Assembly: GCA_025937785.1 (NCBI GenBank)
Contig: JAICQQ010000002.1
Coordinates: 1 to 64,000, forward strand
Reading direction: 5' to 3'
DNA length: 64,000 nt
Origin: Polyangiaceae bacterium
GTDB taxonomy: Bacteria; Myxococcota_A; Polyangia; Polyangiales; Polyangiaceae
Shown here piece after piece: positions 29,190 through 37,499 of the stretch. Position 1 is the stretch's first letter; each line of letters opens with the position of its first letter. Under the pieces are notes generated by a model, which was given only the letters and a program-made list of their open reading frames with translations, did no database searches and was not told where the DNA came from. Position numbers and translations under genes: made by a program.

Positions 29190-29381
29190 ATGCCTAGACT
29201 GGAACTACGATCCGCCGCTTTCTTCTTGTTAGCTGTCGCTTACCTATTGGCACGGCAAGAGCGCCCTGAAACCACGCCGCTCCCCGCCCCGCCACCCGCG
29301 GCGGCCCGCCTCGAGGCCAGTTCAGAGGCGCCAGGGTCCACCCTGGCCGCACTTGGCCCCGCCAGCGATCGAAGTCATTGA
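29190..29381 (+). CDS. possible small single-pass membrane protein
   Basis: A 63-residue frame with one hydrophobic segment (LRSAAFFLLAVAYLLARQE) and a Pro/Ala-rich tail. It lies in a 416-bp stretch between the U32 terminator and the TetR gene that otherwise holds nothing recognisable. No Shine-Dalgarno sequence or homologue can be pointed to, so it may not be real. Confidence 0.3.
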   Translation: MPRLELRSAAFFLLAVAYLLARQERPETTPLPAPPPAAARLEASSEAPGSTLAALGPASDRSH

Positions 29382-29482
29382 GGCCCTGACACTGGCACCC
29401 GAGCGGGCCCCGGGAGCACGCGGCCGGCGGTGGTTGCCCGCCATCCGGTTGGCGCGCAATCACCGCCCCTCGATCGCCGGCT

Positions 29483-30073
29483 CTAACGAACCAAAGCCGG
29501 CGTGAACAGCGAGCGAAAGGCTCGATCGACGTCTTCGGCCGAGAGCTCTTCGCGACCGTTCATCCACCAAGTAGCGACGGCCAGAAATGCTCCCACGATC
29601 GCTTCGGCCGCCAACACCGGCCGACACGCGGTCGCTGTGGCGTCTGCCTCGAGCGTTTCGCGGACCAAGTCGGTGAGCATGCCATGCAACTGGGCCTGCA
29701 CCGGAGCCCCCTGCTCTTTTCCGGCGAGCGCACAGAACAGCGCGCGCGCCTCGTGCAGATGAAGCAGCATGGGCAGACTGAATGCGAGCGCGGGAGGGAT
29801 AGGGCCGTCCGGCTGCCGGGGAGGTGCGGCCGTGGTCAAGTGGTGCCGCAACCCCTGAAGACTTTCCTGCAGCAGGTCGTCCTTGTCGGCGTAATGCGCG
29901 TAAAACGTCGACCGCCCCACGTTGGCGCGTTCGGCGACGTCGGCGACGGAGATGGCCTCATAACCCTTTTCGATCATCAGCTCGACCAACGCGTCGAACA
30001 GGGCATGCTTGGTTTTCTCCACGCGGCGATCGGGCTTCCGCGCGCTCGAGGGCTTGCTCGGTACAGGACACAT
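29483..30073 (-). CDS. TetR-family transcriptional regulator
   Basis: A 196-residue regulator with an N-terminal helix-turn-helix (about 20-65: ALFDALVELMIEKGYEAISV, DVAERANVGRSTFYAHYADKDDLL), which is the TetR signature. The ligand-binding C-terminal domain is not specific enough to predict an inducer. A longer frame starts at 30127, but ATG 30073 fits the family length. It diverges from the ABC exporter genes with 122 bp between starts and very likely controls them; a palindrome lies in the gap. Confidence 0.9.
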   Translation of the reverse strand: MCPVPSKPSSARKPDRRVEKTKHALFDALVELMIEKGYEAISVADVAERANVGRSTFYAHYADKDDLLQESLQGLRHHLTTAAPPRQPDGPIPPALAFSLPMLLHLHEARALFCALAGKEQGAPVQAQLHGMLTDLVRETLEADATATACRPVLAAEAIVGAFLAVATWWMNGREELSAEDVDRAFRSLFTPALVR

Positions 30074-30161
30074 ACGTCGGACTGTCTCGAAGTGACCAAA
30101 GGCTCCGCGTCTGTCGCTTGAGCCCACCAGGGGCGAACACTACGCTCGTTCCGGGCAGTCT

Positions 30162-30175
30162 GTCTTGAATAAGAC
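30162..30175. promoter_or_regulatory. candidate TetR operator
   Basis: A perfect inverted repeat, GTCTT-GAAT-AAGAC, in an AT-rich patch 20 bp before the ATG of the ABC ATPase gene and 88 bp from the TetR start. Size and place fit an operator for the divergent TetR protein. Inference only. Confidence 0.45.
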
Positions 30176-30195
30176 GCAATGTCCAGGAGCGTGGA

Positions 30196-30963
30196 ATGCC
30201 AAAACATATCAATCGTTCTAGTAGTTTACGCGCTGAATCGGCGGCGATTCGCTTGCGCGGTGTGAGCCGCTCGTTCTCCTCCCCAGCCGGGGTGTTCCAC
30301 GCGCTCGCCGACGTCGATGTCGAAATCGCGCCCCGCGAGGTGGTGGCTATCGCAGGACCTTCCGGTAGCGGCAAGTCGACCTTGTTGCACGTGATCGCCG
30401 GTATCGATCGACCCAGCTCGGGGCAGCTGTGGACCGCCGGGCAAGCTCTTCACGCCTTGAACGAGGACGCGCTGACTGCTTTCCGCGGCCGCCACGTCGG
30501 CATCGTGTTCCAGTTCTTTCAACTGCTCCCCACCCTCACCGCTCTCGAGAATCTCGTGGTCGCCATGGACTTCGTGGAGGTCATTCCGGCGCGTCAGCGG
30601 CGAGCGCGCGCCCTCGAACTCTTGGAGCGCGTCGGCGTGCGAGACCAGGCAAACAAGTTGCCCACCGCGCTCTCGGGCGGGCAGCAGCAACGCGTGGCCA
30701 TCGCTCGAGCGCTCGCCAACGACCCGGCGCTGGTCGTCGCCGACGAACCCACGGGGAACCTCGACAGCCGCAGCGCAGGACAGATCATGACGCTGCTCGC
30801 CGACCTCGGCAGCCTGGGGAAAACCGTGCTGGTCGTCACACACGCGCTCGAACTCCAGCGACATTTTCAGCGGGTGCTCGAGCTGGCGGATGGACGCATC
30901 GTCACCGATCGCGTGCCGCCGTTCACGCTCGGCGGCCGCAGGGACGAGCCATGCACGGCTTGA
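30196..30963 (+). CDS. ABC transporter ATP-binding protein (MacB/LolD type)
   Basis: A 255-residue ATPase that powers an FtsX-type permease. Walker [10 protein letters not shown] is at 54-62, a Q-loop in [10 protein letters not shown], signature LSGGQ at 159-163 and Walker B LVVADEP at 179-185, followed by a switch His in VVTHA. The sequence class matches LolD/MacB/YbbA exporters, which act on lipoproteins, lipids or small molecules. The first 20 residues are polar and lie in AT-richer DNA. It overlaps the permease gene by 13 nt, so the two form one operon. Confidence 0.93.
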   Translation: MPKHINRSSSLRAESAAIRLRGVSRSFSSPAGVFHALADVDVEIAPREVVAIAGPSGSGKSTLLHVIAGIDRPSSGQLWTAGQALHALNEDALTAFRGRHVGIVFQFFQLLPTLTALENLVVAMDFVEVIPARQRRARALELLERVGVRDQANKLPTALSGGQQQRVAIARALANDPALVVADEPTGNLDSRSAGQIMTLLADLGSLGKTVLVVTHALELQRHFQRVLELADGRIVTDRVPPFTLGGRRDEPCTA

Positions 30964-33341
30964 AAAAGCTCGCGCGCGATCTGTGGCTGAGCCGCGGACG
31001 CACGGCGACGATGCTGTTGGCGATCGCCGTGGGCCTGATCGGATTCAACGTGACGCTGGGGGCTTTCGGAGTACTGACTCGAGAAATCGAGCGGAACTAT
31101 CTGGCAAGCGCGCCCGCGTCTGCCACGCTGGAGCTCGCCAGTGTGTCGGACGCGCTGCTGTCGGCGGCGCGGCACCGCCCGGACGTCATAGCGGCCACGC
31201 GTCGCAAAACCGTGCACGCCCGGTTTCGGACTGACGACCGCGAGCCGTGGCGGCGGGCGCTGCTGTTCGTCGTCGATGACTTCGACACGATGCCGGTTGC
31301 CAAGCTCTTCCACGAGCAGGGTGCGTGGCCGCCACCGCCGGGCACGCTGCTGCTCGAGCGCAGCGGACACGCCGTAGCCGGCGTGGATATCGGGGGGAGC
31401 CTCGAGCTGAGGCTTCCAGGTCAGCTCGCGCGCCGTGTGCGGGTGAGTGGCGTAGCCCACGAACCGGCGCTGGCTCCCGCGCAGACGGAAGAGGCCATTT
31501 ACGCCTATGTCACCGCGGATACAGCACGAGCCTTCGGAATAGCGCCGGCGTTCGACGAGCTCCGGGTGCTGCTCGATCGAGACGACCGGCACGCCATCGA
31601 AGCCTCGGTGCGCCAGCTGGCGACTTGGATCGAGCGCGAGCGGCTTGGTGAGCTTCGCGAGCTCCGGGTACCGCCGCCGCGTCATCATCCACATCAGACT
31701 CAGATGACCGCGGTACTCGCCGTAGTCCTGGTATTCGCCGCGCTGGTGCTGATCATGAGCGCCTTTCTGGCCGCGTCGTCGCTGTCCACGTTCATGGCAC
31801 GCCAGAGCCGCGAGATCGGCATCATGAAGGCCCTGGGAGCGAGGACGCGCCGACTCGGAGCGATGTACACGCTGCTGGTTCTGGTCCTGGCGCTGTCGGC
31901 CAGCGCCCTCGCCTGGCTTCCCGGCCAGCTCGGCGCACGCCACTTCATCGATGCCATCGCTCGGCTGCTCAACTTCGACATCGCGAGTTACGACGACCCA
32001 GGCTGGGTCGTGCTCACGAAATTCGGGGTCGGCATCCTGGTACCTGCGATGGCGCTCTTGCCGGCGGTGTGGCGCGCCTCGACCATGAGCGTTCGGCGAG
32101 CGCTCGGCGACCATGGCGTGGTGCAGAGCGGCTTCGGCCTGCGCGCCCTCGAGTCCTGGGCAGCCCACTCGAAACGGCTCACCGCACTCAGCGCCTACGC
32201 ACTGCGAAACATCGTGCGACAGCGACGCCAACTCGCGCTTTCGCTGGCGCTCCTCGGCGCCTCGGGGGCCGCCTGCGTCACGGCGATCAGCGTGGCGAAG
32301 GCCTGGGACGTGCTCAGCGCGCGGCTCATCGAGACCAGGCACTACGACGTCGAGGCGCGATTCAGCGGCCCTGTCTCGCTCGAAGCGCTGACAGCGCGTG
32401 CTCGAAGGCTGCCCGGCGTCAGAGACGTGGAGGCCTGGAGATCGATCGCCACCGTCGCAGCCGCACCTGGCGAACGCCCGATAGCCAGCACGTATCCCGA
32501 CGACGCGCACGGCGCCTTTCACCTGGTCGCGCCCCCCGACGCTGCCCGCATGCTCGACGTCGAAATGTCTGCAGGGCGTTGGCTTCGTCCCACCGACACC
32601 GGCACCGTGGTGATCAACCAGATGGTACCTGGCTACGATCGCTCGAGCGTCGGCGACACGCTGACCCTATCGGTGGCGGGTACCTCCCGAAGTTTTTCGC
32701 TCGTGGGCAAGACGGTGCAAGTGGGCGCCGGCGCAGTCGCGTACGTGAACTCTGCCAGCTACGAAGCGATCGTTCCCGACGCTGAGCGCAGCGGAATGCT
32801 CTGGGTGAGCGGCGACGGATCGACGACCGCGCTCCAGCGCGAGCTCGAGCGGAGCCTGGACGACGCTGGCGCTCCCGTGCAATCGGTGCTGCCGCTGTCG
32901 GTGTTCAAGAACGCGCTGGTCGCGCATTTCGAGCTTCTGGTCAAGACGCTGCTGGCGCTCGCCGTACTGACCGCGGTGGTCGGCGCCCTAAGCTTGGGGT
33001 CCGCGATGAGCAACGCCGTCGTCGCACGTACCCGAGAGCTCGGTGTGCTGCGCGCGCTCGGAGCTTCGCGCCGTCAACTGCAGAGGATGATCCTCAGCGA
33101 AGGGCTGCTCGTCGGCGGACTGAGCCTGCTCGTGGCATCGATCCTGGCAGGCGGGCTCTCGTTCGCTTTGGGCGCGCTGCTCGGAGAGCTCACGTTCAAG
33201 GTTGCCTTGCCCTGGACGTTCAGCGTTCCGGCACTCGCCGCTTGGACGCTCGGGCTCTTCGCAGTGACCTTGCTCGCCACCTGGTGGCCAGCCACGCGGG
33301 CGGCCCGCCTCACGGTGCGTGAGGCGTTGCATGTCCTCTAG
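30951..33341 (+). CDS. FtsX-like ABC transporter permease
   Basis: A 796-residue inner-membrane permease with two FtsX-type halves. An N-terminal membrane segment (about 18-40) and a large extracytoplasmic domain are followed by three or four segments near 250-370 that include the REIGIMKALGA coupling motif. A second anchor near 430, a second extracytoplasmic domain, and a final group of segments containing RELGVLRALGAS complete it. The duplicated motif shows the double-length architecture. It works with the adjacent ATPase; substrate unknown. A 12-bp palindrome CGCGAGCTCGCG directly follows the stop (33342-33353). Convergent with the PASTA gene 25 bp away. Confidence 0.92.
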   Translation: MHGLKKLARDLWLSRGRTATMLLAIAVGLIGFNVTLGAFGVLTREIERNYLASAPASATLELASVSDALLSAARHRPDVIAATRRKTVHARFRTDDREPWRRALLFVVDDFDTMPVAKLFHEQGAWPPPPGTLLLERSGHAVAGVDIGGSLELRLPGQLARRVRVSGVAHEPALAPAQTEEAIYAYVTADTARAFGIAPAFDELRVLLDRDDRHAIEASVRQLATWIERERLGELRELRVPPPRHHPHQTQMTAVLAVVLVFAALVLIMSAFLAASSLSTFMARQSREIGIMKALGARTRRLGAMYTLLVLVLALSASALAWLPGQLGARHFIDAIARLLNFDIASYDDPGWVVLTKFGVGILVPAMALLPAVWRASTMSVRRALGDHGVVQSGFGLRALESWAAHSKRLTALSAYALRNIVRQRRQLALSLALLGASGAACVTAISVAKAWDVLSARLIETRHYDVEARFSGPVSLEALTARARRLPGVRDVEAWRSIATVAAAPGERPIASTYPDDAHGAFHLVAPPDAARMLDVEMSAGRWLRPTDTGTVVINQMVPGYDRSSVGDTLTLSVAGTSRSFSLVGKTVQVGAGAVAYVNSASYEAIVPDAERSGMLWVSGDGSTTALQRELERSLDDAGAPVQSVLPLSVFKNALVAHFELLVKTLLALAVLTAVVGALSLGSAMSNAVVARTRELGVLRALGASRRQLQRMILSEGLLVGGLSLLVASILAGGLSFALGALLGELTFKVALPWTFSVPALAAWTLGLFAVTLLATWWPATRAARLTVREALHVL

Positions 33342-33366
33342 CGCGAGCTCGCGGCGAACACCGGAG

Positions 33367-34077
33367 TCAACGATTTACCACGAGGTTCACGGCGTCTTTC
33401 GGCTTCAGCTTCGTGCCAGGGGCGGGCTTTTGGTTGATGACGCGGTAGCTCGGCGTCTCGGCCAGCGACACCCAGGTAAACTTCGGCTCGAGCCCGAGGG
33501 ACTCGGCCTTCGTCTTGGCTTGCTCGTGGCTCATGCCGACGAGGTTCGGCGCCTCGACCTCGGCCACGCCGCTCGAGGCCTTCACCGTGACGGTCTTGCC
33601 GCGCCCGAGCACGCTGCCGGCAGCAGGATCTTGCTCGACGATCTTGCCGGCTTCCACCTCGGCGCTGGGCACCGCGTCGCCAGCCTTCGGCTCGTAGCCC
33701 TTCTCCTTCAGTTTCGCGGTGGCTTCAGCCACGGTGAGGCCCTTCACCTCGGGCACGCTCAGCTGTTCTTGCGACAGCACGATGCTGATCGGATGGTTGG
33801 GAGGCACCTGCTGTCCCGGCGGGATCGATTGGCGCAGGACCGTACCCTCCGGCTCTTTCTCGCTCGGCTCGCGGCCAGCGACGAGGATGGCGACACGCGC
33901 GACCTCCGCGTTCTTGCGGGCATCGGCCTCGCTGAGACCTTGGAACTGCGGCACCGGCACCGTACCCTCTTTGCTCTCGCCGCGCATGACCTCGTAGTGC
34001 TGGAGTACGTAGACGGTCCCCGCTGAGGTGAGGGCGGAGGTCAACATGGCGATCAGGATTACCGAAGAACCGTGCAT
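33367..34077 (-). CDS. PASTA-domain membrane protein
   Basis: A 236-residue protein with an N-terminal membrane anchor (about 5-26) and three PASTA repeats (about 38-105, 107-172, 173-236), seen as LSVPEVKGLTVAEATAKL, VEAPNLVGMSHEQAKTKA and the VINQKPAPGT ends. PASTA domains bind peptidoglycan or muropeptides, usually outside the membrane on PknB kinases or penicillin-binding proteins. No kinase or transpeptidase domain is attached here, so it may act as a separate sensor or wall-binding partner for one of the kinases nearby. Confidence 0.88.
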   Translation of the reverse strand: MHGSSVILIAMLTSALTSAGTVYVLQHYEVMRGESKEGTVPVPQFQGLSEADARKNAEVARVAILVAGREPSEKEPEGTVLRQSIPPGQQVPPNHPISIVLSQEQLSVPEVKGLTVAEATAKLKEKGYEPKAGDAVPSAEVEAGKIVEQDPAAGSVLGRGKTVTVKASSGVAEVEAPNLVGMSHEQAKTKAESLGLEPKFTWVSLAETPSYRVINQKPAPGTKLKPKDAVNLVVNR

Positions 34078-34628
34078 GACGTTGTGAGTGACGAAGGACG
34101 AGCTAGTGTAACCGCCGTTCGCTCCCGCGGGAACCCCTACTCGATCGAGTGGAGCGCCACGCGCTGGCCTTTGCGGTCCTCGAAGTGGGCCACGAAGCCG
34201 TATTCGCCGATGCCTCCTGCTTCAGGCCGGCTTCGATGTCGGGGCCGAGAAGCGTCCTCTGTCCAATGAACCAGGGAACAGGAACGCTCGCCGGCTTCAG
34301 CGGCCCATGTCATGAAGGGTGAGCTGGGTGCCGCGGGCGGCGTGTCCATGGAACGCGGCGCGGCCGTTGCCCTTCGTGGGCGGACAACCACCCCAGCGCA
34401 CCTTTCCGTCCGCGCGCTCTGGGTTCGTGCCGCTGAAATTTCACGCTCACGAACGAACCTCACGAAGTCGGATCTCGTTCGTGCGGGCATACGGGGGCGC
34501 GAAGCAGTGGGCGGTGGGTGACTGAACGCCCAACCAGCCGCGGGTGCAAGGCAACAAAACATGCAAATATGCGGGGTTTTTGGGGGTCGACCCTAAACCT
34601 GCGTCGCGGTTGTGCGCACTAGAAAGAC
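34078..34628. other. 551-bp gene-poor region with decayed coding sequence
   Basis: Apart from the glyoxalase-like remnant listed separately, a second coding-looking patch lies on the minus strand at about 34310-34440, with SGTNPERADGKVRWGGCPPT in one frame. It has no start and is flanked by stops. The last 100 bp before the pseudokinase gene are AT-richer and may hold its promoter. Confidence 0.45.
34138..34330 (-). pseudogene. glyoxalase/VOC-family C-terminal remnant
   Basis: On the minus strand one frame ends GGIGEYGFVAHFEDRKGQR, then VALHSIE and a stop. This resembles the C-terminal end of VOC/glyoxalase proteins (EYGFVAHFEDTEGNRVALHS type). Just upstream, in another frame, lies LLGPDIEAG, which would align with the PKTDIEAG that precedes it in homologues. 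The two are joined only by a frameshift, and no N-terminal half is found. A decayed gene is the simplest reading. Confidence 0.5.
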
Positions 34629-37499
34629 GTGGCGACCTTGGAAAGCGCACCCGTAGCCGGCTCGCGTGCCGGCCGCTATTTGTTCATGCGGCAGCAGACG
34701 AGCAGCTACGTAGGCTCGCTCTGGGAGGTGCGCTGCGAAGGCGAACAGCAGCTGCTCGCACTCGCCCGCGTGGTCAAGGTGCCGAGCAGCATCGACACCG
34801 AAACCGAACAGAACCTCTCGCAGGCCGCCTGGGACAGCATGGAGCTCGACGACGAGAACCTCGTTCGAGTCGCGGACGTCGTGTTCGGCACCGGCTGGTT
34901 CGCCATGGTGCACGACCACTACGACGGCGACACGGTCCGGACCATGCAGCGGCGCGTCGCGGAGCGTAAAACCGGAGTTCCAGTCCCGGTCGCCATCCGC
35001 ATCGTCCTCGATACGATCGAAGCCCTGCGCAAGGTGAACGCTTCGGTGGAAGAGCTGGGCGTAGCCTGGGAGTCCCCTGCGATCGATCCGGGGTCGCTCT
35101 TGGTGTGCGAAGACGGCCGCACGCGCTTGCTCGACGGCTTCGTCGGCGGCTATGTGCCGAGCGTTCCGAAGATGGCCCGCGACGACGAGACGTTCGCCTA
35201 CGCGGCACCTGAAATGTTCGACGGCAGCGCTGCGAACGACGAGTGCTGTCAGGTGTTCCGGGCCTCTGTCATTGCCTACGAGCTCTTGTGCTCGAAGCGC
35301 CTGTTCGTGGGCTCGAAGGCGGTGATCCAGCGCCGGCTCTCGACCCCGATCGTGCGCGCCGATCGCGTGACCCGCGTCGGGGTCAGCGCGTCGGAACGGT
35401 TGGCGTTGGTGATAGAGAAGGGGCTCAAGCTCGATCGCGGTCAGCGCTATCAGACCCTGGCCGAGTTCGAGAAGGCGCTGCGGGACGCCTCGGGCACGAT
35501 CGGCACGCAAGAAGAGGTGATTCAGTTCTGCGATGCGCTCGTGGGCCGCGAGTCGACCTTGGCGCGACTGGTGATGGACAAGCCGCAGCGCCTCAGCGAC
35601 GCGATGAAGAGTATTCGCCCGACCGCCGATGTCGCCAAGAGCTTTGCGACCCGAGTGATGGGCGGCGCAGTAGCGGGAGCTTCGCCGAAGCAGGCGGCGG
35701 GTACGACGGCCGGCGTCAAGTCGCCGTTCAAAGCGCCGAACGCTGCCAGCGCAACGGCGGCAGACACGAGCTCCCGCGGCTTTGGCAAGACCATGCCCCT
35801 CGGCGCGGCGCCCGATGCCTTCTTCAGCGCGCCGGCGCGAGCCGCCCGTGTCGATCGCCCGGAGCGCGCCGCCACAGCCGTTCCCATGCCTGCGCCTGCC
35901 CCGGCGCCAGCGCGCGCCGCGGTGCGACCCGCGGCTGCGACGGCCTTGCCGGCTGTCACGGCGGCGCGAGCCGCCCGCGCCGAACCGCCCGTCCCTGCGC
36001 GCGCGGCTACGGCGCGTGTCGAGCCAGCGCCCGCTCAGGCCCGGGGTCGCGTCGAACCCGCGTCGCCCGCGCGCCGCGAAGCGCCACAGCCCGCGGCGTT
36101 CGCCCCCATGACCACCGCGGCGATGCCGGTAGCTCGCGCCGTGGCACCGCTCGCCACCGCCGCCGCGCGAAACGCTACCGGCGCCACCGACGGTGCCGAG
36201 CCACCGCCGCCTCCACGGCAGCGATTCAAGACGCTGGTCGGGCTCTTTCCGGAAGACCTGGGGTCCGGTGCAGCCGCAGCGCACGCCAGTGCCGCGGAGC
36301 TCGACGAGAACGCAACGGTCGCAGCTTCTGCCGTCGTGAAGACGGCCAGCCCGGCGTCGCACGTCGCGCCGATCGAGCGCCTCGTTCGCGACTCGGACTG
36401 GGTCGCCGATGATGGCGACGACGACACCGAAAAGATCGACCTGCCGGATCCGGGCGACGACGACACTGACAAGATCCACGTCGAAGACCAGTTCAGCAGT
36501 GACACTGACGTGGTCGACGTTCGCCGGAACGAGCAAAGCGACGAGGACGCTGGCGGCGACGACGACGAGATGGAGGTTGGGGACGCCGAGCTCGATGCGC
36601 TCGGTGCGCGCGACGAGCTCGACGACGCGCCTACCCAGGCCTACAACGTCGCGCAGTTCGCTGCGGTCGCCCGCGAAGCCCGCAGCAAACTCGAGAGCGG
36701 CCCCCGCCTCACCAGCAAGCCGCCACCGGCGGGCGAGGATCCGTTCGAGCCCGCCCCGGCGGCCCGCAGCCCATGGCAAGCATCGGGGCAAGAAGCGCTG
36801 GTGGCCAGCGCCAACGCGACGCACGCCGCCCGGCAGGTGCCCGAAGAACCGTACGAACACGAATCAACGATGCCTGCGGCTCGAGCGCTCCCGATCGCTG
36901 CCCATATTCAGTCCGTGCTCGCCGCAGCGCCAGTCGCCGCAGCTCCCACCGAGCCCGTCGCGACGGCAGCAGCAGCAGCCCCCGCGCCCGCGCAGCCCGC
37001 TGTCGCGCCCGCTCCGAAGCCCGAACGGCGTCTCCTGATGCTCACGATGTTCTTCGCGGGCACCACCTTCGCGCTCGCCATCGTCGCCCTCGGTCTGTTG
37101 GTCCGCTCCGAATCCGCCGAACAGACCGCCAGCGCCCTCGCGGGGGCACCGGTCACGGAACCGGCGCAGAACGCTCCCGCCGCTGCACCTGCGGCCCCGC
37201 CCACACCCGGTCCGGCTGCTGCAGCCGCCACGGCCCCGGCGGTACCGGCAGCCGCCGCAGCTCCGTCTGCGGAGCCAGAGCCGGCGGAGGCAGCACCAGC
37301 CCAACCGGCTGGTGAGGCAGAAGAGGCCGCCGCGGCAGCACCGGCCGAAGCCGCCGAAGACGCCGCAGAACCCGCTGCGGAACCCGCCGCTCCTGCTGCA
37401 GCGCCTGCGCCACCGGCTCCTGCGCCCCGCGCAGTTCGCCGAGCAGCCCCGCGCAAATCGAAGGTAAGCTCTCCGAGCTATGTACCTTCCGACATCTAG
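34629..37499 (+). CDS. large Ser/Thr pseudokinase-like membrane protein
   Basis: A 956-residue protein starting at GTG. Residues about 15-285 follow the kinase fold in outline (YAAPEMFDGS in place of the SPEQ region, YELLCSKRLFVG helix, DRGQRYQTLAEFEKAL end). There is no glycine loop, no VAIK lysine, no HRD and no DFG (the position reads LLDGFVGG), so it should not phosphorylate. A very long Ala/Pro/Arg-rich linker with acidic patches (DDGDDDTEKIDLPDPGDDD) leads to one membrane segment (about 805-828) and an Ala/Glu/Pro-rich extracytoplasmic tail. The last 20 nt overlap the TPR gene. Likely a scaffold or sensor. Confidence 0.8.
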   Translation: MATLESAPVAGSRAGRYLFMRQQTSSYVGSLWEVRCEGEQQLLALARVVKVPSSIDTETEQNLSQAAWDSMELDDENLVRVADVVFGTGWFAMVHDHYDGDTVRTMQRRVAERKTGVPVPVAIRIVLDTIEALRKVNASVEELGVAWESPAIDPGSLLVCEDGRTRLLDGFVGGYVPSVPKMARDDETFAYAAPEMFDGSAANDECCQVFRASVIAYELLCSKRLFVGSKAVIQRRLSTPIVRADRVTRVGVSASERLALVIEKGLKLDRGQRYQTLAEFEKALRDASGTIGTQEEVIQFCDALVGRESTLARLVMDKPQRLSDAMKSIRPTADVAKSFATRVMGGAVAGASPKQAAGTTAGVKSPFKAPNAASATAADTSSRGFGKTMPLGAAPDAFFSAPARAARVDRPERAATAVPMPAPAPAPARAAVRPAAATALPAVTAARAARAEPPVPARAATARVEPAPAQARGRVEPASPARREAPQPAAFAPMTTAAMPVARAVAPLATAAARNATGATDGAEPPPPPRQRFKTLVGLFPEDLGSGAAAAHASAAELDENATVAASAVVKTASPASHVAPIERLVRDSDWVADDGDDDTEKIDLPDPGDDDTDKIHVEDQFSSDTDVVDVRRNEQSDEDAGGDDDEMEVGDAELDALGARDELDDAPTQAYNVAQFAAVAREARSKLESGPRLTSKPPPAGEDPFEPAPAARSPWQASGQEALVASANATHAARQVPEEPYEHESTMPAARALPIAAHIQSVLAAAPVAAAPTEPVATAAAAAPAPAQPAVAPAPKPERRLLMLTMFFAGTTFALAIVALGLLVRSESAEQTASALAGAPVTEPAQNAPAAAPAAPPTPGPAAAAATAPAVPAAAAAPSAEPEPAEAAPAQPAGEAEEAAAAAPAEAAEDAAEPAAEPAAPAAAPAPPAPAPRAVRRAAPRKSKVSSPSYVPSDI

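Noticed and set aside
30867-32522. Antisense frame of 551 codons under the permease
   Set aside because: Arg/His/Gln-rich without domains; the FtsX permease on the plus strand explains the sequence.
34593-36860. Antisense frame of 755 codons under the pseudokinase gene
   Set aside because: Reflects the Ala/Pro codon bias of the linker on the other strand; no recognisable segment.
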